Assembly: GCF_031845305.1 (NCBI RefSeq)
Contig: NZ_JAVREH010000009.1
Span: 1-64,000, forward strand
DNA from: Jatrophihabitans_A lederbergiae
Lineage (GTDB): Bacteria > Actinomycetota > Actinomycetes > Mycobacteriales > Jatrophihabitantaceae
Length of the DNA: 64,000 bases
Direction of reading: 5' to 3'
Shown here: positions 15,792 to 24,708 of the stretch, one piece after another
Layout of the letters: each line of letters begins with the position of its first letter
Position numbering within the stretch: position 1 is the first letter of the stretch
The notes under the pieces: model-generated
The model's input: the letters and a program-made list of their open reading frames with translations, nothing else
What the model was told of the DNA's origin: nothing
Database searches by the model: none
Program-made: the position numbers and the translations under genes

Positions 15792-17977
15792 TCACCCGAG
15801 CAGTTGGGCGAGAGCGTCCGCCAGTGGCATTCGTGGCTCCCGTACGAGCCGTAGTCCGGCAGGCAGTCCGGACACCTTCGCGCCGGTCGCGTTCACGTCG
15901 ATGCTGATTCGGGAACCCGCGAGCAGAATATTGTCGATGTGCAGACGGCCGAACCCGGACGGGAGTGTGGGCGCCAGCCACACCGAGCCCTGCGAGATCC
16001 ACGGATCGAAGCGCAGCAGCGTGCGGACGAGGTGCACCGGCGTCGCCGCCGCCCAGGCCTGCGGCGAACACGAAGTCGGGTAGGGCACCGGCGTGGCATA
16101 TTCGTCGCGGGAGAAGCCACAGAACAGTTCCGGTAAGCGGCCCTCGAACCTCGTGGCCGCGTCGAGGAGGGCGGCCACGATGCGTTGGGCCTCCTCCACG
16201 AAGCCGTACCGCATGAGCCCGGCGGCGATCAGCGCGTTGTCATGCGGCCAGACCGACCCGTTGTGATAGCTGACCGGGTTGTAGAGCGCCATGTCACTAC
16301 CGAGGGTGCGGACACCCCAGCCGCTGAACATCTCCTCCGACATGAGCCGCCGGGCGACCTGCCCCGCGTGCCGGTCGTCCACGATTCCGCTCCATAGGCA
16401 GTGCCCCATGTTCGACGCGCAGGCGTCCACCGGGTTCTTGTCCCGGTCCAACGCGATCGCGTAGTAACCCCGATCGGGTAGCCAGAAGCTCTCGTTGAAG
16501 CGTTCTTTCAGCTCGGCGGCCGCACTCGACCATGACTCGAAGCCTGCTCGGTCACCGGCGTCCAGCGCCAGCATCGCCCGTGCCAGGTAAGCGGCGTAGA
16601 CGTAGCCCTGGACTTCGCACAACGCGATCGGTGGCTCCGCGAGACGACCATCGGCGAAGTTGATGCCGTTCCAGGAGTCTTTCCAACCCTGGTTGACCAA
16701 CCCATGGTCGGTGGCGCGGGCGTATTCGACGAAGCCGTCATGGTCACGGTCACCGTAGTCGCGCACCCAGCTCAGTGCGCGATCGGCGTTCGGGATCAGG
16801 GCATCGATGTCCTCGTCCGTCCCGACCCACCGTCGCAGTTCTCCGAGGAGGATGACGAACAGCGGTGTCGCGTCCGCGGTGCCGTAGTACCTGCCGCCGC
16901 CGCCGAGGGCAACGCCGGCATCCACGCCCAGTCGCACCTCGTGCAGGACCGCCCTGGTTCCTCCTCGGTGACCTGATCGATCCGCTCACCCTGGTAGCGG
17001 GCCAAGGTCTTCAACGTGTCCCGGGCGAGGTCTTGGTCGATGGGCAGAGCCATGAACGCGGTGATCAGGGAATCCCGCCCGAACAGCGCCATGTACCAGG
17101 GCGCACCAGCGGCCACGACCGCACGGGCCGGAATCTGCGGGTCGATCATCCGCAAGGCGCCGAGGTCTTGTTGGCTGCGCTGGAGGGCTTGCTCGAGCGC
17201 GCTGTTGTCGCTGCGCGCGACGGGGCTATCGGTGCGCCATCGCCGGAGGCGACGCATCGGTTCGGTGTCGTGCAGCGAGGTGCCCAAGGGAAACTCGGTC
17301 GGTTCTCTGACGCCGTCGATGACAGGCTGTACCAGCACGGTGGTAGACCACTGCCCACGCGGCGGCACGACGGTGCGATAGGTCAATTGCCCCGGCGTGA
17401 TGGTGCAACCCGGTTCGGTACGCACGACGACGCCACGGCGGTGGTTGTGCCAGCGGGCGTCGATGATCAATTCCTGGTCCTGAATCCTCGTCGTGTGCCG
17501 CCAGTGTCGCTCGACCCGTCCATTCTTCACCTCGAACAGGTCAGCGAAGTCTGCCGCGATCTCGAGGATCAGCGTGCATTCCGCTGCCTCCCGGCCGACG
17601 TTGCGGACCACGATGTCCTCGCGCAATCCGCCGCCGACCAGTCGCTGGCGCTCCACCAGGAGATCGCTGTCCGCGCCACCACCAACGCCGTCGGTCCCCC
17701 GACCGATGAAGATTCCTCGAAATGGTTCGGCGGCGTAGGCCGTGATGGGCTCCACCGGGGCATCGTTGAGCGAGAGATCCCACCGGGACAGCACGCGCAT
17801 GTCGTGAAAGAACACGCCCTCGGGTTGGTCTGCTCGCATGGCACCGGTCAGCCCGGACACGCAGAAGGACGAGCCCTCGACGAGGGTGACGGTGCGCGCT
17901 CCCGGGGTCGTCACGGTCAGCGTGGGTGCACCACGGGTACCCGCTGGTACCGGTGGTTCCGCGCTGTCGCTACTCAT
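15792..17977 (-). pseudogene. Glycogen-debranching-type amylo-alpha-1,6-glucosidase, frameshifted
   Basis: Two minus-strand frames encode one enzyme of about 725 aa. Residues 1-~340 (from ATG 17977) match the GDE N-terminal beta domain (GVFFHDMRVLSRWDLSLND) and enter the (alpha/alpha)6 domain at MALFGRDSLITAFMALP. Homology then continues in another frame with RLGVDAGVALGGGGRYYGTADATPLFV, GWKDSWNGINFADG and SVWPHDNALIAAGL to the stop at 15792. The frames join near 16948-16953 (EEEPGR..LHEVRLG expected), where one base is missing relative to a continuous frame. This is a real decay mutation or a sequencing error. If restored, it would trim alpha-1,6 branches of an alpha-glucan. Confidence 0.82.
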
Positions 17978-18089
17978 ATCGCCGCCTCAGAAGATGTCGA
18001 CGCTTATGCCGCACCGCCCAAGGCGGTTGAGGCGACGGCCCTGGTCGGCCGCACCGATGACCGTACTGATTGTCCGGTCAGTTCGGTGT

Positions 18090-18240
18090 AGAGCCGAAGA
18101 TGCTCGATGATCTCCGGTGCGGAGCCACAGGCGGTGGCCACGACGGGGGTTCCGGTGGCAAGTGCTTCGATCATGACCAGGCCGAAACGGCTCCGGCCAC
18201 TGAATCGGGTTGAGCATCGCCGTTGCATCTTGGCCGCGTG
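18090..18240 (-). pseudogene. Glycosyltransferase family 4 fragment with frameshift
   Basis: Minus-strand translation gives MLNPIQWPEPF in one frame, then FGLVMIEALATGTPVVATACGSAPEII in the next. Together these are the donor-binding E-x7-E region of GT4 (GT-B fold) enzymes. One extra T in the TTTCGG run (around 18185) breaks the frame, and neither the N-terminal domain nor the C-terminal helices remain. GT4 genes often sit directly upstream of the debranching-type enzyme that follows here; both are broken. Confidence 0.7.
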
Positions 18241-18259
18241 GACGGAGTCAAGCCGTCCC

Positions 18260-19114
18260 TCAGCTCTCTTGGTGACCGCCGGGTGCGAGGCCCATGACGT
18301 GGTGCGGTTTGTCGGCTACTTCTTTCATCTGCCGGTAGCGAGCGTCGGGCTTCATGCCCATAAAATGCAAGACACATGGATCTTCCACCGCCGGCCTCCC
18401 GACGTAGGACGCGGACGTGCTGTTGTAGACATCAGCGTCAGCTCTCCTGCTCGGATAGGGCTGGTTCCATCCAGGCGGTAGCCAACTCGTGCCCTGGAGA
18501 AATCTGCTCCCTCGACCAGGGGACGCCCATCGGTAGCTCTCGTCACCACGATTCCAACCTAGGACTTTCAGAACCGCTCCCTGGTCGGCCCACGGGCCCG
18601 GTTGGTGGCCCGCTGACTCAACCGCATCCAGAAAGCGGAACGAGATCGCGCATGAGCGCATCAACCAGACGCCGGTGTTCGGGTTCATCCTGTGATCAAA
18701 GGGGACTTGTTCAAGGGTGAGCGCCTGGAAGGCGTGTGCCCCGAGGTGACTCGCGACGTCTTCGTCGGTCCGGACGATGAGCGTGTCAGCATCCATCCAG
18801 AGCGCAAGGTCGAACTCCCGCAAGGCATCCCGAAGCAACGACACCTTCACCCATTTCGCCTGTTGAGCGCCGTCATCGGCACCGGTGCCGTCCTCCGGCA
18901 GATCGACCGCACGTACTGCGTAACCCCACCGTTCCGCATAGCGGAGGAACGACGGCAGCGCGAACCGGTGCAGAACCGCGTTCATCTGCGGTCCCGCCGC
19001 GGTGAGCAGAATGCCACGTCCGCCACGTTCAGACCTCAGCTGCGGGCGAACGGCCGGTACCCCCGTCACCATCTTCGAGGTTCCGTACTTCCGTACTGTG
19101 AATCGACCCACCAC
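18260..19114 (-). CDS. GT-A-type glycosyltransferase (GMA12/MNN10-like)
   Basis: The protein is about 284 aa. Visible are RGILLTAAGPQMNAVLHRFALPSFLRYAERWGY, the DxD-type metal site LALWMDADTLIVR, NPNTGVWLMR, WADQGAVLKVLGW and a final VLHFMGMKPDAR. This arrangement fits the galactosyl/mannosyl transferase GMA12/MNN10 (GT34-like) fold. The GTG at 19112-19114 is preferred (GGAAGG about 6 nt upstream); a GTG at 19147 and ATG at 19072 are alternatives. It lies in a decaying glycan locus, but no internal stop is seen, so it may still be active. Acceptor and donor are unknown. Confidence 0.6.
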   Translation of the reverse strand: MVGRFTVRKYGTSKMVTGVPAVRPQLRSERGGRGILLTAAGPQMNAVLHRFALPSFLRYAERWGYAVRAVDLPEDGTGADDGAQQAKWVKVSLLRDALREFDLALWMDADTLIVRTDEDVASHLGAHAFQALTLEQVPFDHRMNPNTGVWLMRSCAISFRFLDAVESAGHQPGPWADQGAVLKVLGWNRGDESYRWASPGRGSRFLQGTSWLPPGWNQPYPSRRADADVYNSTSASYVGRPAVEDPCVLHFMGMKPDARYRQMKEVADKPHHVMGLAPGGHQES

Positions 19115-19590
19115 GGAGTTCCTTCCCGCGAGAACAGTGCGGAGCACTCCGCTCGCCCAGCCAGCCGAGCCACCGCGGGTCGCTGTGCAGATCCGTCACC
19201 CGGCCGAGTCCTATGATGCAACGCCGGTCCACGTGCTGACCAGACCCGCCACCGCGCCGGCACGTCGTCGAGCACCATGGCGTGGCACCAGCAGCAATGA
19301 GTGCTCGAGCGCTCTCCGGATCGGGACACACCGTGTGCGCTGGTGGGCGCCTTGACGCGCTTCGCGCTCGAGATGAATGCCTCGTCGGCACGCCGAGCTC
19401 GGCACTACCCGACTGGGGCAGGCCGCGACTATCAGCTATCTCAAGCAAAACTTATCATCAGGCTGCCGACGACCACGGCGTCATCGCCGGTGTACTGCTG
19501 CTCGATCGAGTGGCGGCGGTCGATGCGTCGTGCGGCATTCCTGACGGCTGTCGGAGGCCCGCATCCCGTCGTTTGCCAGCGCGGCTCGGG
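19115..19590. other. No convincing intact gene; scrambled coding-like stretch
   Basis: Codon-like periodicity persists on the minus strand, but any sensible reading jumps among frames (for example LEHSLLLVP, then HAMVLDDVPARWR, then IGLGRVTDLHSDPRWLGWL). This suggests a decayed gene upstream of the glycosyltransferase. I cannot name its family. No RNA gene, repeat or clear promoter was seen. Confidence 0.4.
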
Positions 19591-19968
19591 TCAGGATTTG
19601 GTGTCGTGGACGGGCGGTGCCCAAGCCGGGCGGGCGATGAGGCAGAACGGATGACCGACGGGATCGGTGAACACCTGATCACGCACCCACCGGGCGCCGA
19701 GCGTTATCGCCTGCCGTCCCGCTGCGGCGACGTCGTCCACCATGACGTCGAGATGGATCTGCTGCGGTGTCGCCGGGTCCGGCCAGGTAGGTGGCCGATG
19801 ATCGGGCGCCAGCTGAAACGCGATCCCCGATGCCGTATCGCCCGTCGCGATCACCACCCAGTCGTCGCTGGCGTATATGACCGGCAGACCGAGCAACTCG
19901 GAGTAGAACGCGGCAAGCGAGGCAGGATCGCGAGTATCGATCACCACGTGGTGCAGGCGCCCGATCAC
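19591..19968 (-). CDS. VOC-superfamily protein (glyoxalase/bleomycin-resistance fold)
   Basis: This 125-aa protein has one complete VOC module of two beta-alpha-beta-beta-beta units. LHHVVIDTRDPASLAAFYSELLGLPV supplies the first metal His and IHLDVMVDDVAAAGRQAITLGA the second. The end, DPVGHPFCLIARP, carries the usual GHPFCL form. Such small VOC proteins are often uncharacterised dioxygenases, epimerases or resistance proteins. It stands alone, with no operon partner. Confidence 0.85.
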   Translation of the reverse strand: MIGRLHHVVIDTRDPASLAAFYSELLGLPVIYASDDWVVIATGDTASGIAFQLAPDHRPPTWPDPATPQQIHLDVMVDDVAAAGRQAITLGARWVRDQVFTDPVGHPFCLIARPAWAPPVHDTKS

Positions 19969-20365
19969 GGTGCCGATCCGATGACGTGAGCGACCACGTC
20001 CACGCGCTTGCCGCGGACCGTCATCAGGAATGACCTCGCACGGTTTTTCTTCACGCCACCACGCTAGTCAGGCTGAGCCGGAGTTCCCAGAGCGGACGAT
20101 CGCACGTAATGGCTCGGATCACCCGCCGGTCCCTTCACCCGCCGGGTGCCCGGCACCGGATGCTCGCACAGGAGCAACGGTGTGTGCGGGAAAGCGCCGC
20201 ACTGTCCCTTTCCTGTCAGGCGCTCGCAGAAACAGGTCAGCGACTGGTGAGCGCGCTCGCCCGGCGTGCACCCTTTGAAGGACCGCGACGACTGGCCGAC
20301 GCGGGCACCGCCGAAGACCCGGACGTAGACGTACTTGGGAGCCTCATGACCTTGCTGGGACAGCG
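19969..20365. other. About 400 nt without a supported gene, upstream of the biosynthetic operon
   Basis: Several short frames are open, but none has a recognisable domain, good start signal or homologous look. The stretch separates the divergent VOC gene from the carboxyltransferase remnant and so may hold the promoter of the 12-kb operon. I could not pick out convincing -35/-10 hexamers. Confidence 0.4.
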
Positions 20366-20566
20366 GTGCGAGCGCTTTGCGAGCGCCTCCCGGCCGAGTA
20401 CAAGGCCGAGTTCACGCACCCCTTCCACGCCGCTGAGCCGGGGCTGATCGACGACGTCATCGACCCCGGGGGAACCCGTGTCAAGCTCGCCGACGCCCTC
20501 GAGATGCCGCGCGGCAAGAAGAGGGGCGGCGCCCGCATCAAGAAGCACGGCAATCCACCCCGGTAA
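20366..20566 (+). pseudogene. Acyl-CoA carboxylase carboxyltransferase (AccD/PccB) C-terminal remnant
   Basis: The frame ends with AEYKAEFTHPFHAAEPGLIDDVIDP, TRVKLADALEM and the terminal IKKHGNPPR. This matches the C-terminus of PccB/AccD5-type carboxyltransferase subunits (normally ...PYVAAERGYVDDVI...PPKKHGNIPL). Only the last ~60 residues remain of about 520. It ends 29 nt before the ACP start, so a malonyl- or methylmalonyl-CoA supply gene may once have headed the operon. Confidence 0.65.
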
Positions 20567-20595
20567 TCACCATGACCCACACCAAGGAGCGACCG

Positions 20596-20856
20596 ATGAC
20601 CAATGCCAAAGTCCAGGGCACGAACCTCGAGACGCTGCGCGACCTCGTCGCCGACATCCTCGAGATCGACCCCTCCGAACTCACCGACGAGGGCCTGTTC
20701 GCCGAGGAATACGACGCCGACTCGCTGCGCGCGATCGAAATCCTCTCCCGCATCGACAAGGAGTTCGACGTCGAGGTGCCGCAGGAGGAACTGCCGCGGA
20801 TGGACAACCTCGTGCACGTCTACGAGGTCGTGAAGGAATACGCGAAATGGGAGTGA
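20596..20856 (+). CDS. Acyl carrier protein
   Basis: This 86-aa protein starts at the ATG at 20596, with AAGGAG 7 nt upstream; an upstream ATG at 20572 lacks a good Shine-Dalgarno. It is a classic ACP: LRDLVADILEIDPSELTDE, then DADSLRAIEIL with the phosphopantetheine Ser43 in DSL, and a C-terminal VHVYEVVKEYAKWE helix. It is the first intact gene of the operon and overlaps the ketosynthase by 10 nt. It is the only carrier protein seen, so it must serve both ketosynthase pairs or a partner lies elsewhere. Confidence 0.93.
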   Translation: MTNAKVQGTNLETLRDLVADILEIDPSELTDEGLFAEEYDADSLRAIEILSRIDKEFDVEVPQEELPRMDNLVHVYEVVKEYAKWE

Positions 20857-22061
20857 AGCACACGGTGTTCGTGACGGGTCTCGGGCCCGTTTCCAGCATA
20901 GGAATCGGTCGGGACGCATTCGCCGACGCGCTGTTCGCGGGGCGGGTGGGTACGTCCACGATCCGGTCCTTCGACACGGACGGATTCCGGACCGACCAGG
21001 CCGGCGAGGTGCACGACTTCGCGGCCGAGCAGATCTGCAAGAACGTCACCGCCGAGCGGTACGGACGCAGCAGCCTGCTGGCTGCGGCGGCTGCCCGGCT
21101 GGCGGTGGAGGACGCGGGGCTCGGGCAGGGCGACCTCGACGGATCGCGCATCGCGGTCTGTATGGGCACGACCAGCGGCGAGTCGCAAGAAATGGAGAAG
21201 GCCACCGCCGAGTACCTCATCACCACACCCGGCCGGATCTCGGCGGAGGTGGCGAGCAAGCTGCCGGCACAGCGTATCGGCGAAGCGGTCGTGGACGAGT
21301 TGGACGCTCCGCATGCGGAGGACTACACGTTTTCGACGGCTTGCTCGGCAAGCAACTACAGCATCGCGTTCGGCTCGCTGTTGATCGAGTCCGGCAAGGC
21401 CGACATCGCCATAGTCGGCGGGGCGGACTCGGTCTGCCGATGGGCGCATGCGGGCTTCTACCGGCTCGGCGCCATGTCCCCTGACGTGTGCCGGCCGTTC
21501 GACGCGCACCGCGAGGGCATGCTGACGGCCGAGGGCGGGGTCGCGCTGGTACTGGAGTCCGAGGAGCATGCACGCGCGCGGGGTCGCGACGCCCTGGCAA
21601 CGGTCCTCGGAGCTGGCATCAACTGCGACGCCGACCACATGGTGGCGCCGAATCGCGAGTCGGTCGCCCGCTGCATTCGGCTGGCGCAGGAGCGGGCGGG
21701 CGTGACGCCAGCGCAGGTCGACTACATCTGCGCGCACGGCACCGGCACCAAGGCCAACGACGTCACCGAAAGCTCAGCGATCGCCGATGTCTTCGGTCCC
21801 GCTGCGCCGCCGGTGAGCTCGATCAAGTCGATGCTCGGCCACACGATGGGCGCGGCCAGCGGCTTCGGAGCAGTCGCGTGCGTACTCGGGCTGCTGCGGC
21901 AACTGTGCCCGCCGACGGTGAACTTCCGGGAGCTGGGCTCCGAAATACCCCTGACGAACGTGGTTGCGAACTCCGCCCAGCCGGCCCGGTTGGACGTCGT
22001 CGAAAACCACGGCTTCGCCTTCGGTGGCAACAACGCCATCGTCCTGTTCGGAAGGGCCTAG
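20847..22061 (+). CDS. Beta-ketoacyl-ACP synthase 1 (FabF-type, complete Cys-His-His)
   Basis: The protein is about 404 aa, a normal KAS II length. The catalytic triad is present: Cys166 in TFSTACSASNYS, His in CAHGTGTKANDVTE, and His in SMLGHTMGAAS; a C-terminal GFAFGGNNAIVLF completes the fold. It starts at ATG 20847 inside the ACP gene; GTG 20853 is an alternative that would give a GTGA overlap. It is followed after 3 nt by a short synthase-like partner without the Cys. It would condense malonyl-ACP units onto the growing chain. Confidence 0.93.
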   Translation: MGVKHTVFVTGLGPVSSIGIGRDAFADALFAGRVGTSTIRSFDTDGFRTDQAGEVHDFAAEQICKNVTAERYGRSSLLAAAAARLAVEDAGLGQGDLDGSRIAVCMGTTSGESQEMEKATAEYLITTPGRISAEVASKLPAQRIGEAVVDELDAPHAEDYTFSTACSASNYSIAFGSLLIESGKADIAIVGGADSVCRWAHAGFYRLGAMSPDVCRPFDAHREGMLTAEGGVALVLESEEHARARGRDALATVLGAGINCDADHMVAPNRESVARCIRLAQERAGVTPAQVDYICAHGTGTKANDVTESSAIADVFGPAAPPVSSIKSMLGHTMGAASGFGAVACVLGLLRQLCPPTVNFRELGSEIPLTNVVANSAQPARLDVVENHGFAFGGNNAIVLFGRA

Positions 22062-22064
22062 ACC

Positions 22065-22940
22065 ATGTGGCTCTCGTGTTCGGCGATCGGTGCTGTCACG
22101 CGACTCGGAATCGGCTACGCCGCGCAGCTGGAACCGAGTCCTTACGGTCCGTCCGACGAGATCGCGGTGCCCCACTTCGACGTGAGCGCCGAACTGGGCC
22201 GCAAGGGGTCGAGCACGCTGGACCGGCTCGGCGCGCTGGCGTTGCTCGTCGCGCGCGACTGCCTCGCGAGCGTGTCGTCGGTTCCCGACGGCACCGGGGT
22301 GACGGTGGCGACGACGGTCGGCAGCATGCGCTCCACGCTGGATTTCGCCGGCATCACGATTACCGGATCGAAGCCGTGGAACGTGCCGCCGTCGCTGTTC
22401 CCGAACACCGTGATGAATGCGGCCGCCGGACTCGTCGCGATCCGCCACGCGCTGACCGGCCCGAACACCACCATCGCCGGCGGCAAGGCGGGCGGAATGA
22501 AAGCGGTGTCCTACATCGACATGATGACCGAGACGGCTCTGTTGTCCACGTGCCTGCTCGTGTGCGCCGAGGAGCTCACGGCGCCACGCTCGGCCTGGGC
22601 GGCCGGGTACGGCGCCGGCGCGATCGGCGAGGCCGCCGTGGCGTTCCTGCTGACGGCCGATGACGCTGCCGATCGCGAGTTCCGCATGCGCCTGCAGCAG
22701 GGGGAGCCGACGGCCGATCCGGACGCGGCCGTGATCGTCGCCGGGGACCGGACGGCGAGTTCGGCGTACCCGGCCGAGAACGTCATCGACGTGGAACGGG
22801 TGTTCGGTGTCGTCGACGCGGCAACCTTCGGCTGCCAGGTGCTCCTGGCGTTGCACATGCTGCGCTCGCGGGGGTACTCGCGCGCGATCATCCCGTTCCC
22901 CGAGGACCGCAAGCGGACCTGGGTCGAGGTGACGCTGTGA
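22065..22940 (+). CDS. Short ketosynthase-like protein, no catalytic Cys (chain-length-factor-like)
   Basis: The protein is 291 aa. It keeps thiolase-fold features (CSAIGAVTRLG; PSLFPNTVMNAAAGLVAIRHALTGPN; CLLVCAEELTAP), but the nucleophile position in the NAAAG turn is Ala. The HGTGT and GH-x-GAAS motifs are absent, and it is about 110 residues shorter than a full KAS. This resembles the ketoacyl-synt_2-type partner proteins of aryl-polyene-like systems. It probably pairs with synthase 1 as a non-catalytic subunit. The pairing is inferred from adjacency. Confidence 0.75.
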   Translation: MWLSCSAIGAVTRLGIGYAAQLEPSPYGPSDEIAVPHFDVSAELGRKGSSTLDRLGALALLVARDCLASVSSVPDGTGVTVATTVGSMRSTLDFAGITITGSKPWNVPPSLFPNTVMNAAAGLVAIRHALTGPNTTIAGGKAGGMKAVSYIDMMTETALLSTCLLVCAEELTAPRSAWAAGYGAGAIGEAAVAFLLTADDAADREFRMRLQQGEPTADPDAAVIVAGDRTASSAYPAENVIDVERVFGVVDAATFGCQVLLALHMLRSRGYSRAIIPFPEDRKRTWVEVTL

Positions 22941-24031
22941 TCTACGCCTACGCGCCAGGAATGAGCAGCTGCTTCGGCGATCTGGACGAAACACTGCGCG
23001 CCCTGCACGAAGCGCAGCGTGGCACCCAGAAGCTCGTCGACGTCGCCGGTTTCGAGATCCCGGGGGTGGCGGTCGTCTACGCCGACCCGGCAATCGAGGA
23101 ATCCTACGAGCGGCGGGCCGCGGCACACCTGAGACGAGCGCTGCGCCAGACGCTGCGCGACCTGCCCTCACCCGACCAGCACCGCACCGCCCTGGTGCTG
23201 TGCACCGGCCTGGGCTCGACGCCAGGTGACGAGGTGAAGGTGCCAGGTGGCGGTTGGTACTCGGCCGAGGACGTCGCGCGGGACGAGGTCGACCCGGCCG
23301 TCGACGTCTACTCGATCACCAACGCGTGCTCGGCCAGCGGCACCGGGCTGGCGCTGGCGTCGGACCTGCTGCTGACGGGGACGTACGACCAGGTGCTGCT
23401 GGCCGCGGCCGACAGCATGACCCGGGCGATGCTGACGATGATCGGCAAGGTGGCGTCGGAGCCGGCCACCCACTGCTCGCCGTTCGACGAGAAGCACACG
23501 GGCGCCGTACTCGGTGAGGGTGCCGCCGCCTGCCTGCTGTCGCGCGAGGACTCGTGGTGCGGTCGGGAGCGATTCGGCACCGTCCTTTCCGTCGAGTGCT
23601 CCAGCGACGCCAGCCACCCCACGGCGCCCCACCCGCAGACCATCGGGGAAACGGTGCGCCGCGCGATCTCCCGGGCCGGCCTGACGGCCGGCGACCTCGA
23701 CTTCGTCGTTCCGCATGGCACCGGCACGACGCTCAACGACGAGTGCGAGGTGTCGGTGTACGCCGCTATGCCCGAGCTCACGAGCAGCGCCTGCTTCCTG
23801 CCGCTCAAGGGGGGCATCGGGCACACGTCGGGAGCATCGTTCCTGATGTCGCTCCTCACCGCGATGGCGGTGTGTCGGGGGACGCCGCCGCCGGCGTACG
23901 TCCCCGACCGGCCGATCGGCGGTGCCGCGGCGCTGCGGTGGCAGCCGGACCTGTCCTGGGTCGCCGAGCACGGGCTGGTGTGCGCGTACGGATTCGGCGG
24001 CGCCAACGCGGTGGGGGTGATCGCCGCATGA
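22937..24031 (+). CDS. Beta-ketoacyl-ACP synthase 2 (divergent, complete Cys-His-His)
   Basis: This 364-aa protein starts at GTG 22937 (GTGA overlap). Active-site elements are Cys131 in SITNACSASGTG, His in VPHGTGTTLNDECE and His in GGIGHTSGASF, with the end CAYGFGGANAVGVIAA. It is about 40 residues shorter than synthase 1 and clearly divergent from it, so it is not a recent duplicate. It is followed by another short Cys-less partner (ATGA overlap). It may act on a different chain-length window or starter unit. Confidence 0.9.
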   Translation: MIYAYAPGMSSCFGDLDETLRALHEAQRGTQKLVDVAGFEIPGVAVVYADPAIEESYERRAAAHLRRALRQTLRDLPSPDQHRTALVLCTGLGSTPGDEVKVPGGGWYSAEDVARDEVDPAVDVYSITNACSASGTGLALASDLLLTGTYDQVLLAAADSMTRAMLTMIGKVASEPATHCSPFDEKHTGAVLGEGAAACLLSREDSWCGRERFGTVLSVECSSDASHPTAPHPQTIGETVRRAISRAGLTAGDLDFVVPHGTGTTLNDECEVSVYAAMPELTSSACFLPLKGGIGHTSGASFLMSLLTAMAVCRGTPPPAYVPDRPIGGAAALRWQPDLSWVAEHGLVCAYGFGGANAVGVIAA

Positions 24032-24708
24032 CGTACGTGTCGAAGCCGATCGTGATAGGGCCATCCCTGGTGCCGGGGGCGCTCTGGGTGGCCAACACCA
24101 AGCAGGACATCATCGGGGCGATCGGCCGCAAGGGCCTGCTCGGCCACCGCGGTCAGTCGCTCGTCGCCGTCGCGGCTGCTGACCTGGCCCGTACCCACAT
24201 TTTCGCCGGGGACGCCGGTGCCTCAGCGGCGTGCGGGATCGTTGCGCTGGCGCCGCAGGCCTCCCGCGACGCAGTGCGCGAGGTCAACGCGCTCGCGGTG
24301 GAGGGTCGCTACCGCAGCGTGTCGATTCTGGACGCCCCGAACGTGTCGCCCAACGTGGTGTCCGCCGCGTCGAGCCTCCGGCTCGGTGCCCAAGGCCCCG
24401 CGTTCACGGTCGACAGCCGCACGGGTGGACTGCGCGGCGCGTGGCGGCTGACGACGGTCATGCTCGCGGCGACCCGTTGTCCCAGCGTATTTCTGGTCGA
24501 GATCATCGAGGACCCGACGCTCGACGGGCCGCTCCCGGCAGCGGTCGCCGCGGTCGTGTCCGCCGCGGTCTCACCGGCAACGCCGTACGCGGTGCCGGAC
24601 GACCTGGCGGACGTCGCCGCCGACTTCCGGTCCGGCACGGCGTCGATGCTCGCGGCCCTCTGGCCGACAGCCGATGCGGCCGCCGAGATGGGTCGGGTCG
24701 GGGCATGA
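24028..24708 (+). CDS. Short ketosynthase-like protein 2, no catalytic Cys
   Basis: This 226-aa protein is the size of one thiolase-fold half. It has DAPNVSPNVVSAASSLRLGAQGPAFTVDSRTGGLRGAWRLTTVMLAATRCPSVFLVEI. The nucleophile position in the D-S-R-T-G-G turn carries no Cys, and no His motif follows. The strand-turn-helix pattern is that of a KAS N-terminal half. By position it would pair with synthase 2. Overlapping stops and starts (ATGA) on both sides suggest equimolar translation. The alternative is an inactive relic, but the intact frame argues against that. Confidence 0.68.
   Translation: MTYVSKPIVIGPSLVPGALWVANTKQDIIGAIGRKGLLGHRGQSLVAVAAADLARTHIFAGDAGASAACGIVALAPQASRDAVREVNALAVEGRYRSVSILDAPNVSPNVVSAASSLRLGAQGPAFTVDSRTGGLRGAWRLTTVMLAATRCPSVFLVEIIEDPTLDGPLPAAVAAVVSAAVSPATPYAVPDDLADVAADFRSGTASMLAALWPTADAAAEMGRVGA

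Noticed and set aside
20478..22061. Reading the first ketosynthase from an upstream start, giving 527 residues
   Set aside because: The extra N-terminus is Arg/Pro-rich and covers the ACP gene in the wrong frame; ATG 20847 gives normal KAS length.
21774..23171. Long open frame (465 codons) on the minus strand, antisense to the ketosynthase genes
   Set aside because: Composition is Arg/Ala/Gly-rich with no motif. It is the complement of well-supported KS genes and typical of high-GC DNA.
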